64,000 bases of DNA from contig CANNZV010003159.1 of assembly GCA_947561585.1 (NCBI GenBank), positions 1 through 64,000 on the forward strand. Reading direction: 5' to 3'. This DNA is from Caprella mutica (lineage: Eukaryota; Arthropoda; Malacostraca; Amphipoda; Caprellidae). Numbering within the stretch: the first letter of the stretch is position 1; the number at the start of each line of letters is the position of its first letter. A model generated the notes under the pieces. That model worked only from the letters and a program-made list of their open reading frames with translations, searched no databases and was not told where the DNA came from. The position numbers and the translations under genes are program-made. Positions 11,050 through 22,566 of the stretch are shown in pieces.

Positions 11050-12064
11050 CCGTAACTGGAAAATTCGTCCACGGAAAATATATCCACGGAATATTCGTCC
11101 ACGGAAAATTTGTCTTCGGAAAATTCGTCCATGGAAAATTCATTCATTAAACTCAAATTAATTAATTTAAATCGAACAAAATGTTATGATAAATGTTTTG
11201 ATATAAAGTAGTTTAATCATAATGTATGTTGGTGATAGTACATACCTAGTTAATGTACTTTGCTGTTTACATTAAGTTTGTTGTACGGCATAATTCATAA
11301 TTGTTTAATGAAACATTAATCTTGATAGATACATAATAATTTAATTTAATTTAAGATAGAAAGTTTGGAACCTTAGTGTCTCTACCACCTGAAGATGTTG
11401 TTGGCGTTAAAGAAAATCTGAACTAGGATGCCAATGAGTTTTTAAACTACTTTGAAGCTACATACATTGGAACAAAACGGAGAAGACGAAACCAACGCGA
11501 AAATCCGTTATGTTCAGTTGAATTTTGGAATATTAAAGAAAGAGGATCCTATAATATTTGGAAATTAATCATGCAGAAACGAAGGAAGAAGAGTTAACCC
11601 AAACTAAAAGAATTCAAACAAAGAGAGGTGCACACAGCAAAAAAGGCCTAAATATCGTGATATTGACGAATAATATATTTAAAGCTAGTATTGAAATACA
11701 CTCCGAATGAAACAGAATTTTTTGAAAAAATATTGCCTATGTTTTGCATTGCTGAAAAACTCCATATAGCTATTCAATTTATATATTTGGTTAAGTTATT
11801 TTTTAAAAATTGTAATTATAAATGACATGATATATATTAACTACATAGAATGAATTTTTTATCAACAGTTATAATTGCTGAATATATGAGTTATTTTCAT
11901 ATAAATAAATTTAATGCGACTGCAATCATTATCTCTTCATATATTGTTGAGACTCAAAAATGTCTTTACTTCTATTCCTATTTCCTAATTTAAGAAAATG
12001 TACGAATTTTCCGTGGACGAATTTCCGCAGACCGAATTTTCCGTGGACAAATTTTCCTAGCACC
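11050..12064 (+). mobile_element. MULE-like element with inverted 15-bp minisatellite ends and a transposase remnant
   Basis: The left end (from about 11057) has six 15-bp units of the type GGAAAATTCGTCCAC. The right end (about 12000-12064) carries the same unit inverted and finishes TTTTCCTAGCACC, i.e. GGTGCTAGG. The insertion splits sequence that is continuous at 21230-21400. Between the ends, 11430-11595 (+) is open and reads like a known MULE transposase segment: DANEFLNYFEATYIGTKRRR, then SVEFWNI and NIWKLIMQKRRKK. The part normally holding the catalytic residues is gone, so this copy is dead. Exact target duplication is not resolvable. Confidence 0.65.
11370..11597 (+). pseudogene. Fragment of a MULE-type transposase (C-terminal region)
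   Basis: One frame holds D-E-F-x2-YFE-x-TYIG, a basic run KRRRR, an S-V-E-F-W-N motif and IWKLI. From memory, MULE transposases associated with FLYWCH-type proteins in animals have a similar order (YFE-x-TYIG, basic run, P-x-x-x-W-N, then SIWKLI). The stretch between the W-N motif and IWKL, normally longer, is collapsed, and a TAA ends the frame at about 11596. An upstream stop (near 11423) separates it from further weak similarity (LPPEDVVGVKENL). Confidence 0.55.
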
Positions 12065-12571
12065 ATTAGAAAAAAATGATTCAGAAATTCCCATTTTAGG
12101 ATAAGTTCCGTGTTATCGCACGGTTCCATATTTTCGAACACCTAAAAATCTCTATATAATAATCATTTTCAACTTTTATTTCAATTGGAAAATAGAAGTT
12201 AAACAATAATTATATTATCTTTTCTGACGTGTCCGTCAAAAATGTAGAATCAACCAATAACATGGAACTTAATGCCCTACTACCGAAAATATTTCATAGA
12301 GCATAAAATTGCTGTTTATTCAATGTAACACTAGAATTATAGAAATCAAAGTATCAATTAATTACTCACCTATATTGAGTGAGAGTTAAGCTATGGTTGG
12401 ATTTTAAAACAATTACTAAAACCACTACTTTAACATATTAATAACATCGTGTGCCATATAATTATGGTACATAGCTAACTTGCTCAACCAGCGTCATGAA
12501 AACACATTTTTGTATTTTTTTAAATTGATTTTTCTCAAATATATATTGAATACTTTATAAGATCATTGTTA
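12065..12571. repeat. Segment homologous to intron 1 of RING copy 4
   Basis: Matches 21360-21670 in the same orientation, and 19440-19740 inverted (GTTATCGCACGGTTCC, ATGCCCTACTACCGAAAATA, TAGAGCATAAAATTGCTGTT). It is a cassette fragment with no gene in it. Confidence 0.6.
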
Positions 12572-14141
12572 TGTATACTTGTAGTTATAAAATCTTCAGA
12601 CCGGTTTGTTATTTGAAGTTAATTATTTTGTGACTTTGAAATAAAACAGTGTCATTGGATATTTCCCTTCTGCTCAAATGTTTGTGGTTTTAGAATGGTT
12701 GTTTGACAATAATATTTATTGCTTTAAGAGAGTGAATAAGAGTTTCAAACTCTGTTACATGTAATGCATTTGGTGAGGGTAATTAACCACCTACTGTTTT
12801 CTCTAGGCCAGAGGTTTTCTGTGGTTTACTTTATAGAAATAACGAGCTCTTGAGGTTTCATGTATCCTAACAGATTTCAAGTTTGATGTTTCTTTTCTGT
12901 GAGAAAGTAATTAGTTTAGTCGGAAATATAGGAGGAGTTATTTTTGAATTGGTCAGTTTCTATTAGTTGAGGGTAGAATTAGGGACAGCCTACAGGAGGG
13001 TTGAGAACCAATCGGAATTGGGGAAGTGAGATCAGCGGAACTTAAGTTTGGATTAGGGTGGAGTTTTAGATGAATCTGGGGAGTATATAAGCGGTGGATT
13101 GAGATTATGAAGGAGTCTACTCTGTCTGTCGTCACTCTCTGCTTACAAGAGTGTCTTAAGTAGTTTACCGGTCTGGATAAGACCCCGGCGGGGTGAAGTC
13201 TTCTCTCACCCCAGCCTTAGGTGACCATCGCAGGACTTAGTCGATGAAGATCTCCGCCCGTCATAGTGGTGGAGATAGGATCCTTAGCAAGTGGCTGAAT
13301 CTTGCAATTCAATGGATCCCGGCAGCAGAGGTTGTATTCTTTATGGTAGAGTCGAAGCCAAATGAGACGGGATGTGGGAACCAAGAACTGAAGTCTATTG
13401 CAGAATAACTTCTCATGTTGCAGAGCAGACATTCAATAAGCAGTAGGAGTCTGAAGCCAGAGTTACCATCATCGTACCGAGATTTGCACGAGTTGTCGTC
13501 CACGTCAATTAACAAAGTTCCAGTGGAGGACTTCAGCCGTTCCCAATACTAGTACTAGTACAGTGGTTCCGAAGAGTTTTCAGCCACATCAACTCCATTA
13601 GAAATTCAGTAACCTCATCTGTATTTCCTCAGAGATTGTGTCAGTGTTTGTTTGTGAAAAGTATACTCTCAACCTCCAACGATTGACCCATGTTGTAAGT
13701 TAAACTCCTCCATAGGTAGATATTTGATTAATTGAATTAAATGTACGATGTATATGTAGGATTTACTATTTCTCGAACCTTTTGTCTGATCGATTACTTA
13801 ATTAGAGTACACTTAATATAAACTATGAATGTGTTTTATTTAACCTTGTTATTTTGGTACGATATTTGATTTGATGTTATTTAACGAAGTGATGGAATTA
13901 ATGATTATTATTGACAAGTAACGTAAACAGTAAATTAAACAAATTGATTATTCTTTCTAGGGAGAATCGTAACCCACGTAAACAAATGCCCGCTCGGCAC
14001 TAATTAATAACCACGCTACCATGTGAAAGAAAGAACTTAAATACTGGAAATATTGAATATGACTATGGAAAGAAAGAAATGCCTGCCCATACGGCAGAAA
14101 TAAGAAACACACCCCCCCCCCTCAGGACCCCCGAACATACA
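12572..14141 (+). repeat. 5' LTR of a long-terminal-repeat element
   Basis: It starts TGTATACTTG and ends GAACATACA, giving a 5-bp terminal inverted repeat TGTAT/ATACA. It is repeated at 16834-18404 with about ten differences over 1.57 kb, so the insertion is recent. TATATAA at 13084 is a plausible promoter element. GTTA precedes both LTRs, so the true first base could be up to four bases left. No clean target duplication: GTTA before the element, GTTG after it. Confidence 0.85.
13084..13090 (+). promoter_or_regulatory. TATA-box candidate in the 5' LTR
   Basis: GTATATAAGCGG in an otherwise featureless stretch, present in both LTRs (the second at 17346-17352). The spacing to a start site is unknown. 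Confidence 0.4.
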
Positions 14142-16833
14142 TTGGTGGCCTAGCGTTGGGATAATCAATTTGTCTTATGTTGCAAATCGTACCAGAGAAC
14201 AAGGAACATAGGTTGATTTATTTTCATTTCATTGTATTGTAGAATGTTTTGTCTTTATTTCTTATATTAATGATGTGTAATTTATTTTTGATGTTGTAAT
14301 AATTTGAGGGATATTAAGTCATTGCAAAGTTAGGTCCCGAATCGAGGGGAAGGGAATATAACTCAGAGGTACAGATTGTTGGAGAGCTAGAGATATGATG
14401 GAAGAGGTAACTAATAGTGGTAAATAATTATATTATTTTGTAGGCAGAATCAGGAATTTATAGAGCTCAGTTAGATGGAATATTAGTAACCGAAGTGATA
14501 CTTGTGGTAGGAGTTTAGGTATGTGGAACAGCGACGGTACTTGAGTATCACCATAGAGAAGCTTAGGGACGCCTAATATTTCAGCTAATGGTGTTAGTGA
14601 TTGTACTTGTCATTAGGATACTATAGATGGGAATTTAAAGTTTGTACAAGTTAGTTTGAGGGTAGGTAACTGTATCTTCAGGGAATATTGATATTTGAGT
14701 ATCAAATAGGATAGGTAATGGATATGAGGGATAACTGATAACTGCGTATTGATATATGAATTAATTGATCACTAATTTGATATAGCAATTTACCCAAGGG
14801 TCCAGTTGCAACTTTGAAAGGTTGTATTCTTTATTGATGGATTATCAGAATATCTATGACCACTGTGAGATAGGGAGGTTCAGAACCGTAGAATTTTAAT
14901 AGTCGAGCGTAGCCAGAGATAGAATGTATTTTGAGATACGGAAAATGGTCTAGAATAGAGGGAGGTATTTTGAGGAATTACCTAGAGTAGAGACAGGGAT
15001 TTGAGGAAGCCTGAGATTGAGGCAGAGATTTTGAAGAGTCAGTAATAGCAAAGATAGACAGAGGCAAATGATGAATTATCGGGCATATGAAGTTGAATTG
15101 AATCTCTCTGGAGTAATATTGAAGTGTACACTTAGATAATGGAAAGTCCATATGGTGGAGGAGAGCACAACTATAATAGGAGTTGATTGCATACCTCAGG
15201 TCGTGTCCCTCTACTGTAAAGAAGTATGAGGAGGTTGAATTTGTTATGACTGGTGCCGTCTTAATTTCAATAATCCTTTTGGCCAATTTAGGTGTTTTTT
15301 GTAATTAATTGCTTTCGGGCACGGCTTTCGTGAAAACGATATTCCTACGGGATGCCAAGATGCGTCAACTGTTTTGGGCAAGTGAAGCTAGCTTGCAGCG
15401 TTACGACCGGTAGAAAGGTAATAGAGACCTTGTTGATTTTAGACTCAGAGATGATTGCAAACTAACGGAGAGAGTTATGTGGAGCCCAGTGCCTTTTTTT
15501 CTCAAAGAAATAGAGAAGTTGCTAAATGACAATTGGAAGGGAATTTTTGATATTAGAATAGTGATAGGATAGTTCAGAAATAGGGAAGTTACTTAAGGAC
15601 CAGAGGATAGGTACAGTTAGTGGTACTCATGCGTAGGGAACCAATTTAATGGTGCAGATGTTATTGGGAAAGATGAATAGTGGTGTAGTTAACCACAGGT
15701 TGTAAACAGAAGTTAGACTTGTTTCGTATTTGAAGGGACTGATAGGAAATTACTAATTAGTGAGAAATTTATTGTGAGCTATGAAGGAAACTTCAATTTT
15801 GAGAATTGATTAAAGTAAAGTAAATTATGAATCTTTAATCCAAACATTTAAATTAAATTAGGATAAAATTGTAACTCATTTATACCTTTTTAATCTTAAG
15901 ATAATTATGTAATTAATTTTAAGATGGTCAGACGAAGGTTCGTTAGGTAGGCTAGCTTTAATATGTAATGAGCACTATTTGTAATATTATGCATTTGCAT
16001 TGTAAGAAATAATCCATGGAGGAATTTCTATTGTAATGAAATTGGATTATAAAAATGGAGGCACCTATGTAATTTCTGTCATTGGTAGACATGAAGAATT
16101 ATTGAAATAGGAACAGAGAATTGGAAAAGGAATTTTGATAAGTTCATTGTCATTTTGAATCAATGATTTTTAAAATGTGTTTGACAGATATATGGAGATG
16201 GGTCAGAGATAAAGAATTGTCATTATCGGAATTGGTTGAGAAAAATTTATAATTATTGAACAAGTACAAGTTTTGAAGCGGAAAATGTGTTCATGATATT
16301 TAAATAATATTGTGCTTAAATGTAGGTAGAGTTACAATAAGGAAGGTGTCATTGTAGTTTGACAATTAGCGTACGCTCATTTAGTTTAAGGTAATTTTTA
16401 AGGATAAATAATTTAAGGATATTTTTCTCCATTGTAATAATAATATTGTCACGACTCGAATAATATTACCCACATAGAATTCATATTTGTTTGAACAAAG
16501 AATTATATTGATTAATTTGTTTTTGGTGATATTGTGTTGCTTCTGATTTTATTATTTTTTGTATTAAATAATATTGTGTTTTGATTTTGGAAATAATTTT
16601 GATACTAGGATGCTATTATTTTGGGACTTTTTTTTTTGTAATGGTTATATTTCTAATGAGCACAAGGGAAGTAGGTATTCGTAACATCAGATGGTCGAGG
16701 CTTACCGTTTTCTATGAATATTTCTACTTAACTTTGAAGGGAGTACCAAGATAAATTGTAACGTACATGTAGTGTGATGAAGAACCAGGGTAAATTTTTT
16801 CCGGTCTGAATATTTTTTCCACAGAGGGGGTTA
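14142..16833 (+). mobile_element. Internal region of a non-autonomous LTR element
   Basis: About 2.7 kb between the LTRs. It begins TTGGTGGCCTAGCGTTGGG, a position and TGG start fitting a tRNA primer-binding site. It ends ACAGAGGGGG (16821-16830), a polypurine tract just before the 3' LTR. No gag, protease, reverse transcriptase or integrase frame is present; the longest open frame (14978-15286, minus) resembles nothing. The structure fits a LARD-type parasite that uses another element's enzymes. A heavily decayed coding region cannot be excluded without alignment. Confidence 0.7.
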
Positions 16834-18404
16834 TGTATACTTGTAGTTATAAAATCTTCAGACCGGTTTGTTATTTGAAGTTAATTATTTTGTGACTTTG
16901 AAATAAAACAGTGTCATTGGATATTTCCCTTCTGCTCAAATGTTTGTGGTTTTAGAATGGTTGTTTGACAATAATATTTATTGCTTTAAGAGAGTGAATA
17001 AGAGTTTCAAACTCTGTTACATGTAATGCATTTGGTGAGGGTAATTAACCACCTACTGTTTTCTCTAGGCAAGAGGTTTTCTGTGGTTTACTTTATAGAA
17101 ATAACGAGCTTTTGAGGTTTCATGTATCCTAACAGATTTCAAGTTTGATGTTTCTTTTCTGTGAGAAAGTAATTAGTTTAGTCGGAAATATAGGAGGAGT
17201 TATTTTTGAATTGGTCAGTTTCTATTAGTTGAGGGTAGAATTAGGGACAGCCTACAGGAGGGTTGAGAACCAATCGGAATTGGGGAAGTGAGATCAGCGG
17301 AACTTAAGTTTGGATTAGGGTGGAGTTTTAGATGAATCTGGGGAGTATATAAGCGGTGGATTGAGATTATGAAGGAGTCTACTCTGTCTGTCGTCACTCT
17401 CTGCTTACAAGAGTGTCTTAAGTAGTTTACCGGTCTGGATAAGACCCCGGCGGGGTGAAGTCTTCTCTCACCCCAGCCTTAGGTGACCATCGCAGGACTT
17501 AGTCGATGAAGATCTCCGCCCGTCATAGTGGTGGAGATAGGATCCTTAGCAAGTGGCTGAATCTTGCAATTCAATGGATCCCGGCAGTAGAGGTTGTATT
17601 CTTTATGGTAGAGTCGAAGCCAAATGAGACGGGATGTGGGAACCAAGAACTGAAGTCTATTGCAGAATAACTTCTCATGTTGCAGAGCAGACATTCAATA
17701 AGCAGTAGGAGTCTGAAGCCAGAGTTACCATCATCGTACCGAGATTTGCACGAGTTGTCGTCCACGTCAATTAACAAAGTTCCAGTGGAGGACTTCAGCC
17801 GTTCCCAATACTAGTACTAGTACAGTGGTTCCGAAGAGTTTTCAGCCACATCAACTCCATTAGAAATTCAGTAACCTCATCTGTATTTCCTCAGAGATTG
17901 TGTCAGTGTTTGTTTGTGAAAAGTATACTCTCAACCTCCAACGATTGACCCATGTTGTAAGTTAAACTCCTCCATAGGTAGATATTTGATTAATTGAATT
18001 AAATGTACGATGTATATGTAGGATTTACTATTTCTCGAACCTTTTGTCTGATCGATTACTTAATTAGAGTACACTTAATATAAACTGTGAATGTGTTTTA
18101 TTTAACCTTGTTATTTTGGTACGATATTTGATTTGATGTTATTTAATGAAGTGATGGAATTAATGATTATTATTGACAAGTAACGTAAACAGTAAATTAA
18201 ACAAATTGATTATTCTTTCTAGGGAGAATCGTAACCCACGTAAACAAATGCCCGCTCGGCACTAATTAATAACCACGCTACCATGTGAAAGAAAGAACTT
18301 AAATACTGGAAATATTGAATATGACTATGGAAAGAAAGAAATGCCTGCCCATACGGCAGAAATAAGAAACACTTCCCCCCCCCCCTCAGGGTCCCGAACA
18401 TACA
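16834..18404 (+). repeat. 3' LTR of the same element
   Basis: Near-identical to 12572-14141. Differences include GGCCAGAGG/GGCAAGAGG, GAGCTC/GAGCTT, GGCAGCAGAG/GGCAGTAGAG, ATTTAACGAAG/ATTTAATGAAG and the C-run before the end. It ends GAACATACA. Repeated minus-strand open frames in both LTRs are mirror copies and not genes. Confidence 0.85.
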
Positions 18405-19430
18405 GTTGGAAAATTAGGGAATAAATATTGCAATGTATAATTTGTAATAAATGTACTACAAATTTATGACTAGAAGTATCACAGAAAAAATATGTTAAAA
18501 ATAAAATAAAATAACAGTTATACATGTATGCAAATGTAGTACTTATGTAGTACTCAAGTTGTAAAACACATTTTCTTTCATTATAACTCATAGAAAATGA
18601 GATGTATAATCATGGAGTGATACTTATAGACTTCTTGTTACTTTTCCTCGCTTTATATACCGTTTGGCAATTAAACTGAATCGTTTTTTGGAAATTGAAG
18701 CGGGGCCTGCCTTTAACCGGTTTTGAATTTAATTATCAATTCTCTTGGTATATGGAAAAAAATACATACATAAAATGCCGATATTAATCAGTGATGAAAG
18801 TGTAGAAAGTGACAACATAACATGCTAATTATTTTGGAGAAATCAACCTGTGACCACAAAGACCTACAATAGCATAACAACTAATTATTATATAGTTATT
18901 GTAGAGCTGTACCACAGATACAACAACTAATAAATTAGATATTTTTGAAATGTATGAAGGGTTCATAAAACAAACCATATAACAAACCATTTAAATACAA
19001 TATTGGAATTTTGAAAAGAACTAGGGAAAAGAAAGTGATTCTGATTTAAGAAAATAATCTTACAACATCATCAATTCATTTTTTTTCCAAATTGATATTG
19101 AAATGGATATATCTAAATCTCATTCAATAGCTACATGTAAATGTTCAAAATATCCTTATTTAAGTCATACTTGTATTATACTGACAAAAATATACAGTAC
19201 ATGCAGGTCCCGCTTTAATTACCAAATCACGACTCGGTATAATTACCATACGGTAAATAAAGCGAACAAAAGAAACAAGAAATATATAATTGTCTCTCCT
19301 TGTAACATGTCATTTTCTATGAGTTAGAACGAAAAAAAAAAAAATTGTTTTAGAGTTAGAGTACTACTTTATGTCTAAATAAGCCTATTGATAAACAGTG
19401 TTTCAGTGTTTGTGACTGTCATGAAAGTTT
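18405..19430. other. Cassette sequence right of the LTR element, no gene
   Basis: AT-rich. It contains one unit of the 40-bp satellite (about 18890-18935, AGTTATTGTAGAGCTG then ACCACAGATACAACAACTAA) and the downstream words seen after the satellite in copies 5 and 7 (AAATTGATATTGAAATGG). This fits intron 1 of a minus-strand RING gene, possibly copy 3. Confidence 0.4.
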
Positions 19431-20076
19431 AAAGACGTGACCTTAACTCTCACTCAGTATAGGTGACTATTTTAATTTCTATAATTACTGTGTTACATTG
19501 AAAAAACAACAATTTTATGCTCTATGAAATATTTTTGGTAGTAGGGTACTAAGTTCCAAGTAATTGGTTAGTTCTACATTTCAAAACACGTAAGAATAGA
19601 AAATATTATAATTATTATTCAACTTCTATTTCAATTTGTATCATGTATACCAATTTAAATAAAAATTAAATAATTATTATTATATAGAGATATTTACGTG
19701 TTCGACAATATGGAGCCGTGCAATAACACGGAACTAACCCTAAAATGGGACATGTTGAATTATTGAACCAATTGCTTCTAATAACCTCACATGGATTATA
19801 ATATTGATGTTTATTATAGTTACCGTGAAACAATCACAGAAAATTGTCTCCGATTTCTATGTAAAGCTGGGCCTGTCAGTACAACAAAGGGCCACTCCCG
19901 CCTTATCGTTAGGCCTATTATTTAAATTACCACGTGGCTCATCACTGGAAAATATGTACTCGTTTTTCCACAAAAAATATAAGTTTTCCACACTTTTTTC
20001 CTGTACAAATTATAACTAACCTCTTAATTATATAAATTGCTGGTTAATAAGCCTAACACAAATTTTAACTATTTAC

Positions 20077-20150
20077 CTTTTCTCGCTGTTGGTTACGTCC
20101 TCACTGCCTGGTAGTCCACCGTGAAATGTCTTGTTCGGATGTATGTAGAA
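20077..20150 (-). other. Candidate noncoding first exon, minus strand (perhaps RING copy 3)
   Basis: Conserved block ending in donor AAAAG|GTAAAT (intron from 20076). Homology to the other first-exon blocks breaks at about 20150, where unrelated sequence (GGTATATATACAC) begins. The next suitable acceptor on this strand is at 10141, before copy 3. That would give a 9.9-kb intron containing the LTR element. Confidence 0.3.
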
Positions 20151-20429
20151 AGGTATATATACACTATAAGTGTACGACTATGCTCCGTAAATTAGATATT
20201 TGTGCAACCTCATAATTCTCATCCGGGCACCCAAGTCTCTGTAGATTCAATGGTAACCTTTTATCATCCTGGTTGTTATCTAACAGCTTTAGGTTGTACG
20301 GTTCAAAGCCACCAAATCGAAAAAAAGACGTTAACCTTTTATTCTATTCTAAGCCTAATAAAATAGGTATTTAGCTACCTAATACCTAATAAACATGAAA
20401 TTTACGCCAAATAGGTAAACTAACGACCT

Positions 20430-20565
20430 ATAGGGAGTAGTACTGAATCCAGGACAATAACCACCCATGCAAAAAAAACGTAATAAAAAAAAGTGTAAAA
20501 TGCCCCCCGGACAAAGAAACCTCGTGCAGTAAACCCTCCGGACGAATAGCCCCTGGACAAAACAG
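20430..20565. repeat. Short array of 15-bp-like units with CCGGAC/CTGGAC
   Basis: Loose units such as CCCTCCGGACGAATAG and CCCCTGGACAAAAC at roughly 15-bp spacing. It resembles the terminal arrays of the MULE-like elements but is too decayed to assign. Confidence 0.35.
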
Positions 20566-20751
20566 TGCAAAAAAAAAAATCCCCTCTCTATAGAAATTAA
20601 AAATAGCTCAATTCATTTTTAATAATTTTCATTAATTTTTATTAATAAAATTACTATATATTACAAATATTAAGAGATGTAGTGCTATCAAAATTAGGTT
20701 AGCGGCTGGTTGGGGGGTTTGGGGGGTGTTCGGAGGCTTGCATCAGTTTTT

Positions 20752-20829
20752 GTCTCAGCTATAAGTTTGCTAAAATGATAATAAAATGCTAAAAAATTCT
20801 CACCATTTTAGCAAACTTATAGCTGAGAC
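20752..20829. repeat. Perfect 26-bp stem hairpin
   Basis: Arms 20752-20777 and 20804-20829 are perfect reverse complements (GTCTCAGCTATAAGTTTGCT...), separated by a 26-base loop. It lies in the interval between the divergent first exons of RING copies 3 and 4. Confidence 0.85.
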
Positions 20830-20852
20830 ACTAAAATGCATCGAACTGATGA

Positions 20853-20908
20853 ACTTTAGTACATCCAAATTATAGTTTCATCAAACTATAATTTGGATGC
20901 ACTAAAGT
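20853..20908. repeat. Near-perfect 26-bp stem hairpin with 4-base loop
   Basis: Arms 20853-20878 and 20883-20908 pair with a single mismatch (ACTTTAGTACATCCAAATTA against its inverse with GCACTAAAGT). It sits 24 bases after the previous hairpin. The phrases resemble words at 59160-59415 (CACTAAAGTGCATCA). Confidence 0.85.
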
Positions 20909-20989
20909 GTCTCGCTTTAGAGACAAAGCCATAGGGTGAACTCGAAACACCTGGAAACACCAATCAGTGGGAGTTGTTATTAACATTTT

Positions 20990-21029
20990 AACAACCAGGC
21001 CGTGAGGACGTAAGCAACAGCGAGAAAAG
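20990..21029 (+). other. Inferred first-exon end of RING copy 4
   Basis: Forward block ACCAGGCCGTGAGGACGTAA then GCAACAGCGAGAAAAG|GTAAAT, with the donor at 21030. The acceptor TTCTACTTTTCAG ends at about 22522, upstream of the ATG at 22567. Sequence 5' of the block differs from the other copies, so the promoter may have been replaced. Confidence 0.4.
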
Positions 21030-22522
21030 GTAAATAGTTAAAGTTTGTGTTAGGCTTATTTAAAAGTAATTTATATAATTGAGAGATTAGTTATAAGTTT
21101 TACAGAAAAAAAAGAGTGAAAAAGTTACACATTTTTTACGAGAAACGAGAACATACTTTCCAGTGATGAGCCACGTGGTAATTTGAATACTAGGCCTAAC
21201 GATAAGGCGGGAGTGGCCCTTTGTTGTACTGACAAAGTTACATAGAAAACGGAGCCATTTTTCTGTTATCGTTTCACGGTAACTATAATAAACACCAATA
21301 TTATAATCCAGATGAGGTTATTAGAAGCAATTGGTTCAATAATTCAACATATCTCATATTAGGGTTAGTTCCGGGTTATCGCATGGTTCCAAATTGTTGA
21401 ACACGTAAAAATCACTATATAATAATTATTTTTTAATTTTTATTTAAATTCGTATTCATGATACCAATTAGAATAGAAGTTAGATAATAATTATAATATT
21501 CTCTTTTCTTACTTGTCCGAAAATGTAGATACAACTGATAACTTGTAACTTAGTACCCTACAACCAAAAATATTTCACAGAGCATAAAATTGCTGTTTGT
21601 TCAATGTTACACTATAATAATATAAATCTAAGTATCTATTAATTACACACACTATATTAATAACAATATTGAATAGGGGTGAATTTATAAAATTGATCAG
21701 ATCGAATGGCCATTAGTCCAATACTGTGAACCCATGAAAAAATGACACAGGTGTAATCCTGGGTCATTTGAACAGTATTTAGAGGTGATTCAAGTCAATT
21801 GAAATTTTACCCTGATAGACAAAAAACACAAATATAATTTTAAAATAAACATAATGAGCAAGTTTACTTGAACAATTTGGAATTAAATGATTAATTCCTT
21901 TTCAAAATAAAACTGAGGTTTATACTCTTACTACAAGGGTCGAAAAAAAAACGACCCATTTACTGTTTTTGCCTATAAGGTCCTGTCATGGATTTTAGGA
22001 CCCTGCTCAAAACCACGACCAATTAACCCAAAGTACATTATAATGCGCAATATTAAGATAGCGCAGATCCATTGAATCTCAAGAAAATATAAGATATATT
22101 TCAAATTCGATTAACAATTGATTAATACGAATATATTCCGCCATTTCGAATAAGCGTACATGGAGCTGCAAGAACCTCTATCTGAAAATATTGTAAACAA
22201 TTGAACGATCATTCAAACCTGGGTTAACTAATTAAAATTTAATTTTCTCTGGTAACACAATCATTTCAGCAATAATATTTCCTATCATCAACTAATAATT
22301 AATGTTCATTTCAATTCAAACATAATCACATTTTGTTGAAATCTATTTTAAGACAATTTTCATATGACAATTTGAACGGAATTTCCCTTCATGGATCATA
22401 ACTCTACAATTAGTCTGCTTTCGTATTAGATAAACACTGCACAAGAACGATTTCTGATGTAGTTGATAGTTATTTTTTGATACTAACTCAGCTAATATCT
22501 GGTAAATTATTCTACTTTTCAG
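21030..22522 (+). other. Inferred intron 1 of RING copy 4
   Basis: No gene inside. It carries cassette sequence shared with copy 3's region and with copy 6 (TAATACGAATATATTCCGCC, AAGCGTACATGGAG). I see no 40-bp satellite in this copy. Confidence 0.4.
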
Positions 22523-22566
22523 TCAGTGACGGGAAAAGCTATTCAACAAGAATTAAGTATTTGAAG

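Larger units (their letters stand above)
19440..21665. repeat. Large inverted repeat, arms of about 650 bp
   Basis: 19440-20135 is matched in reverse by about 20990-21665. Shared words include ACTCCCGCCTTATCG, TAGGCCTA, ACCACGTGGCTCATCAC, GAAGCAATTGGTTCAATAAT and TAGAGCATAAAATTGCTG. Both arms are intron 1/first-exon cassette sequence, so this is the head-to-head junction of two cassettes. The central part (20150-20990) is not shared. Confidence 0.75.
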
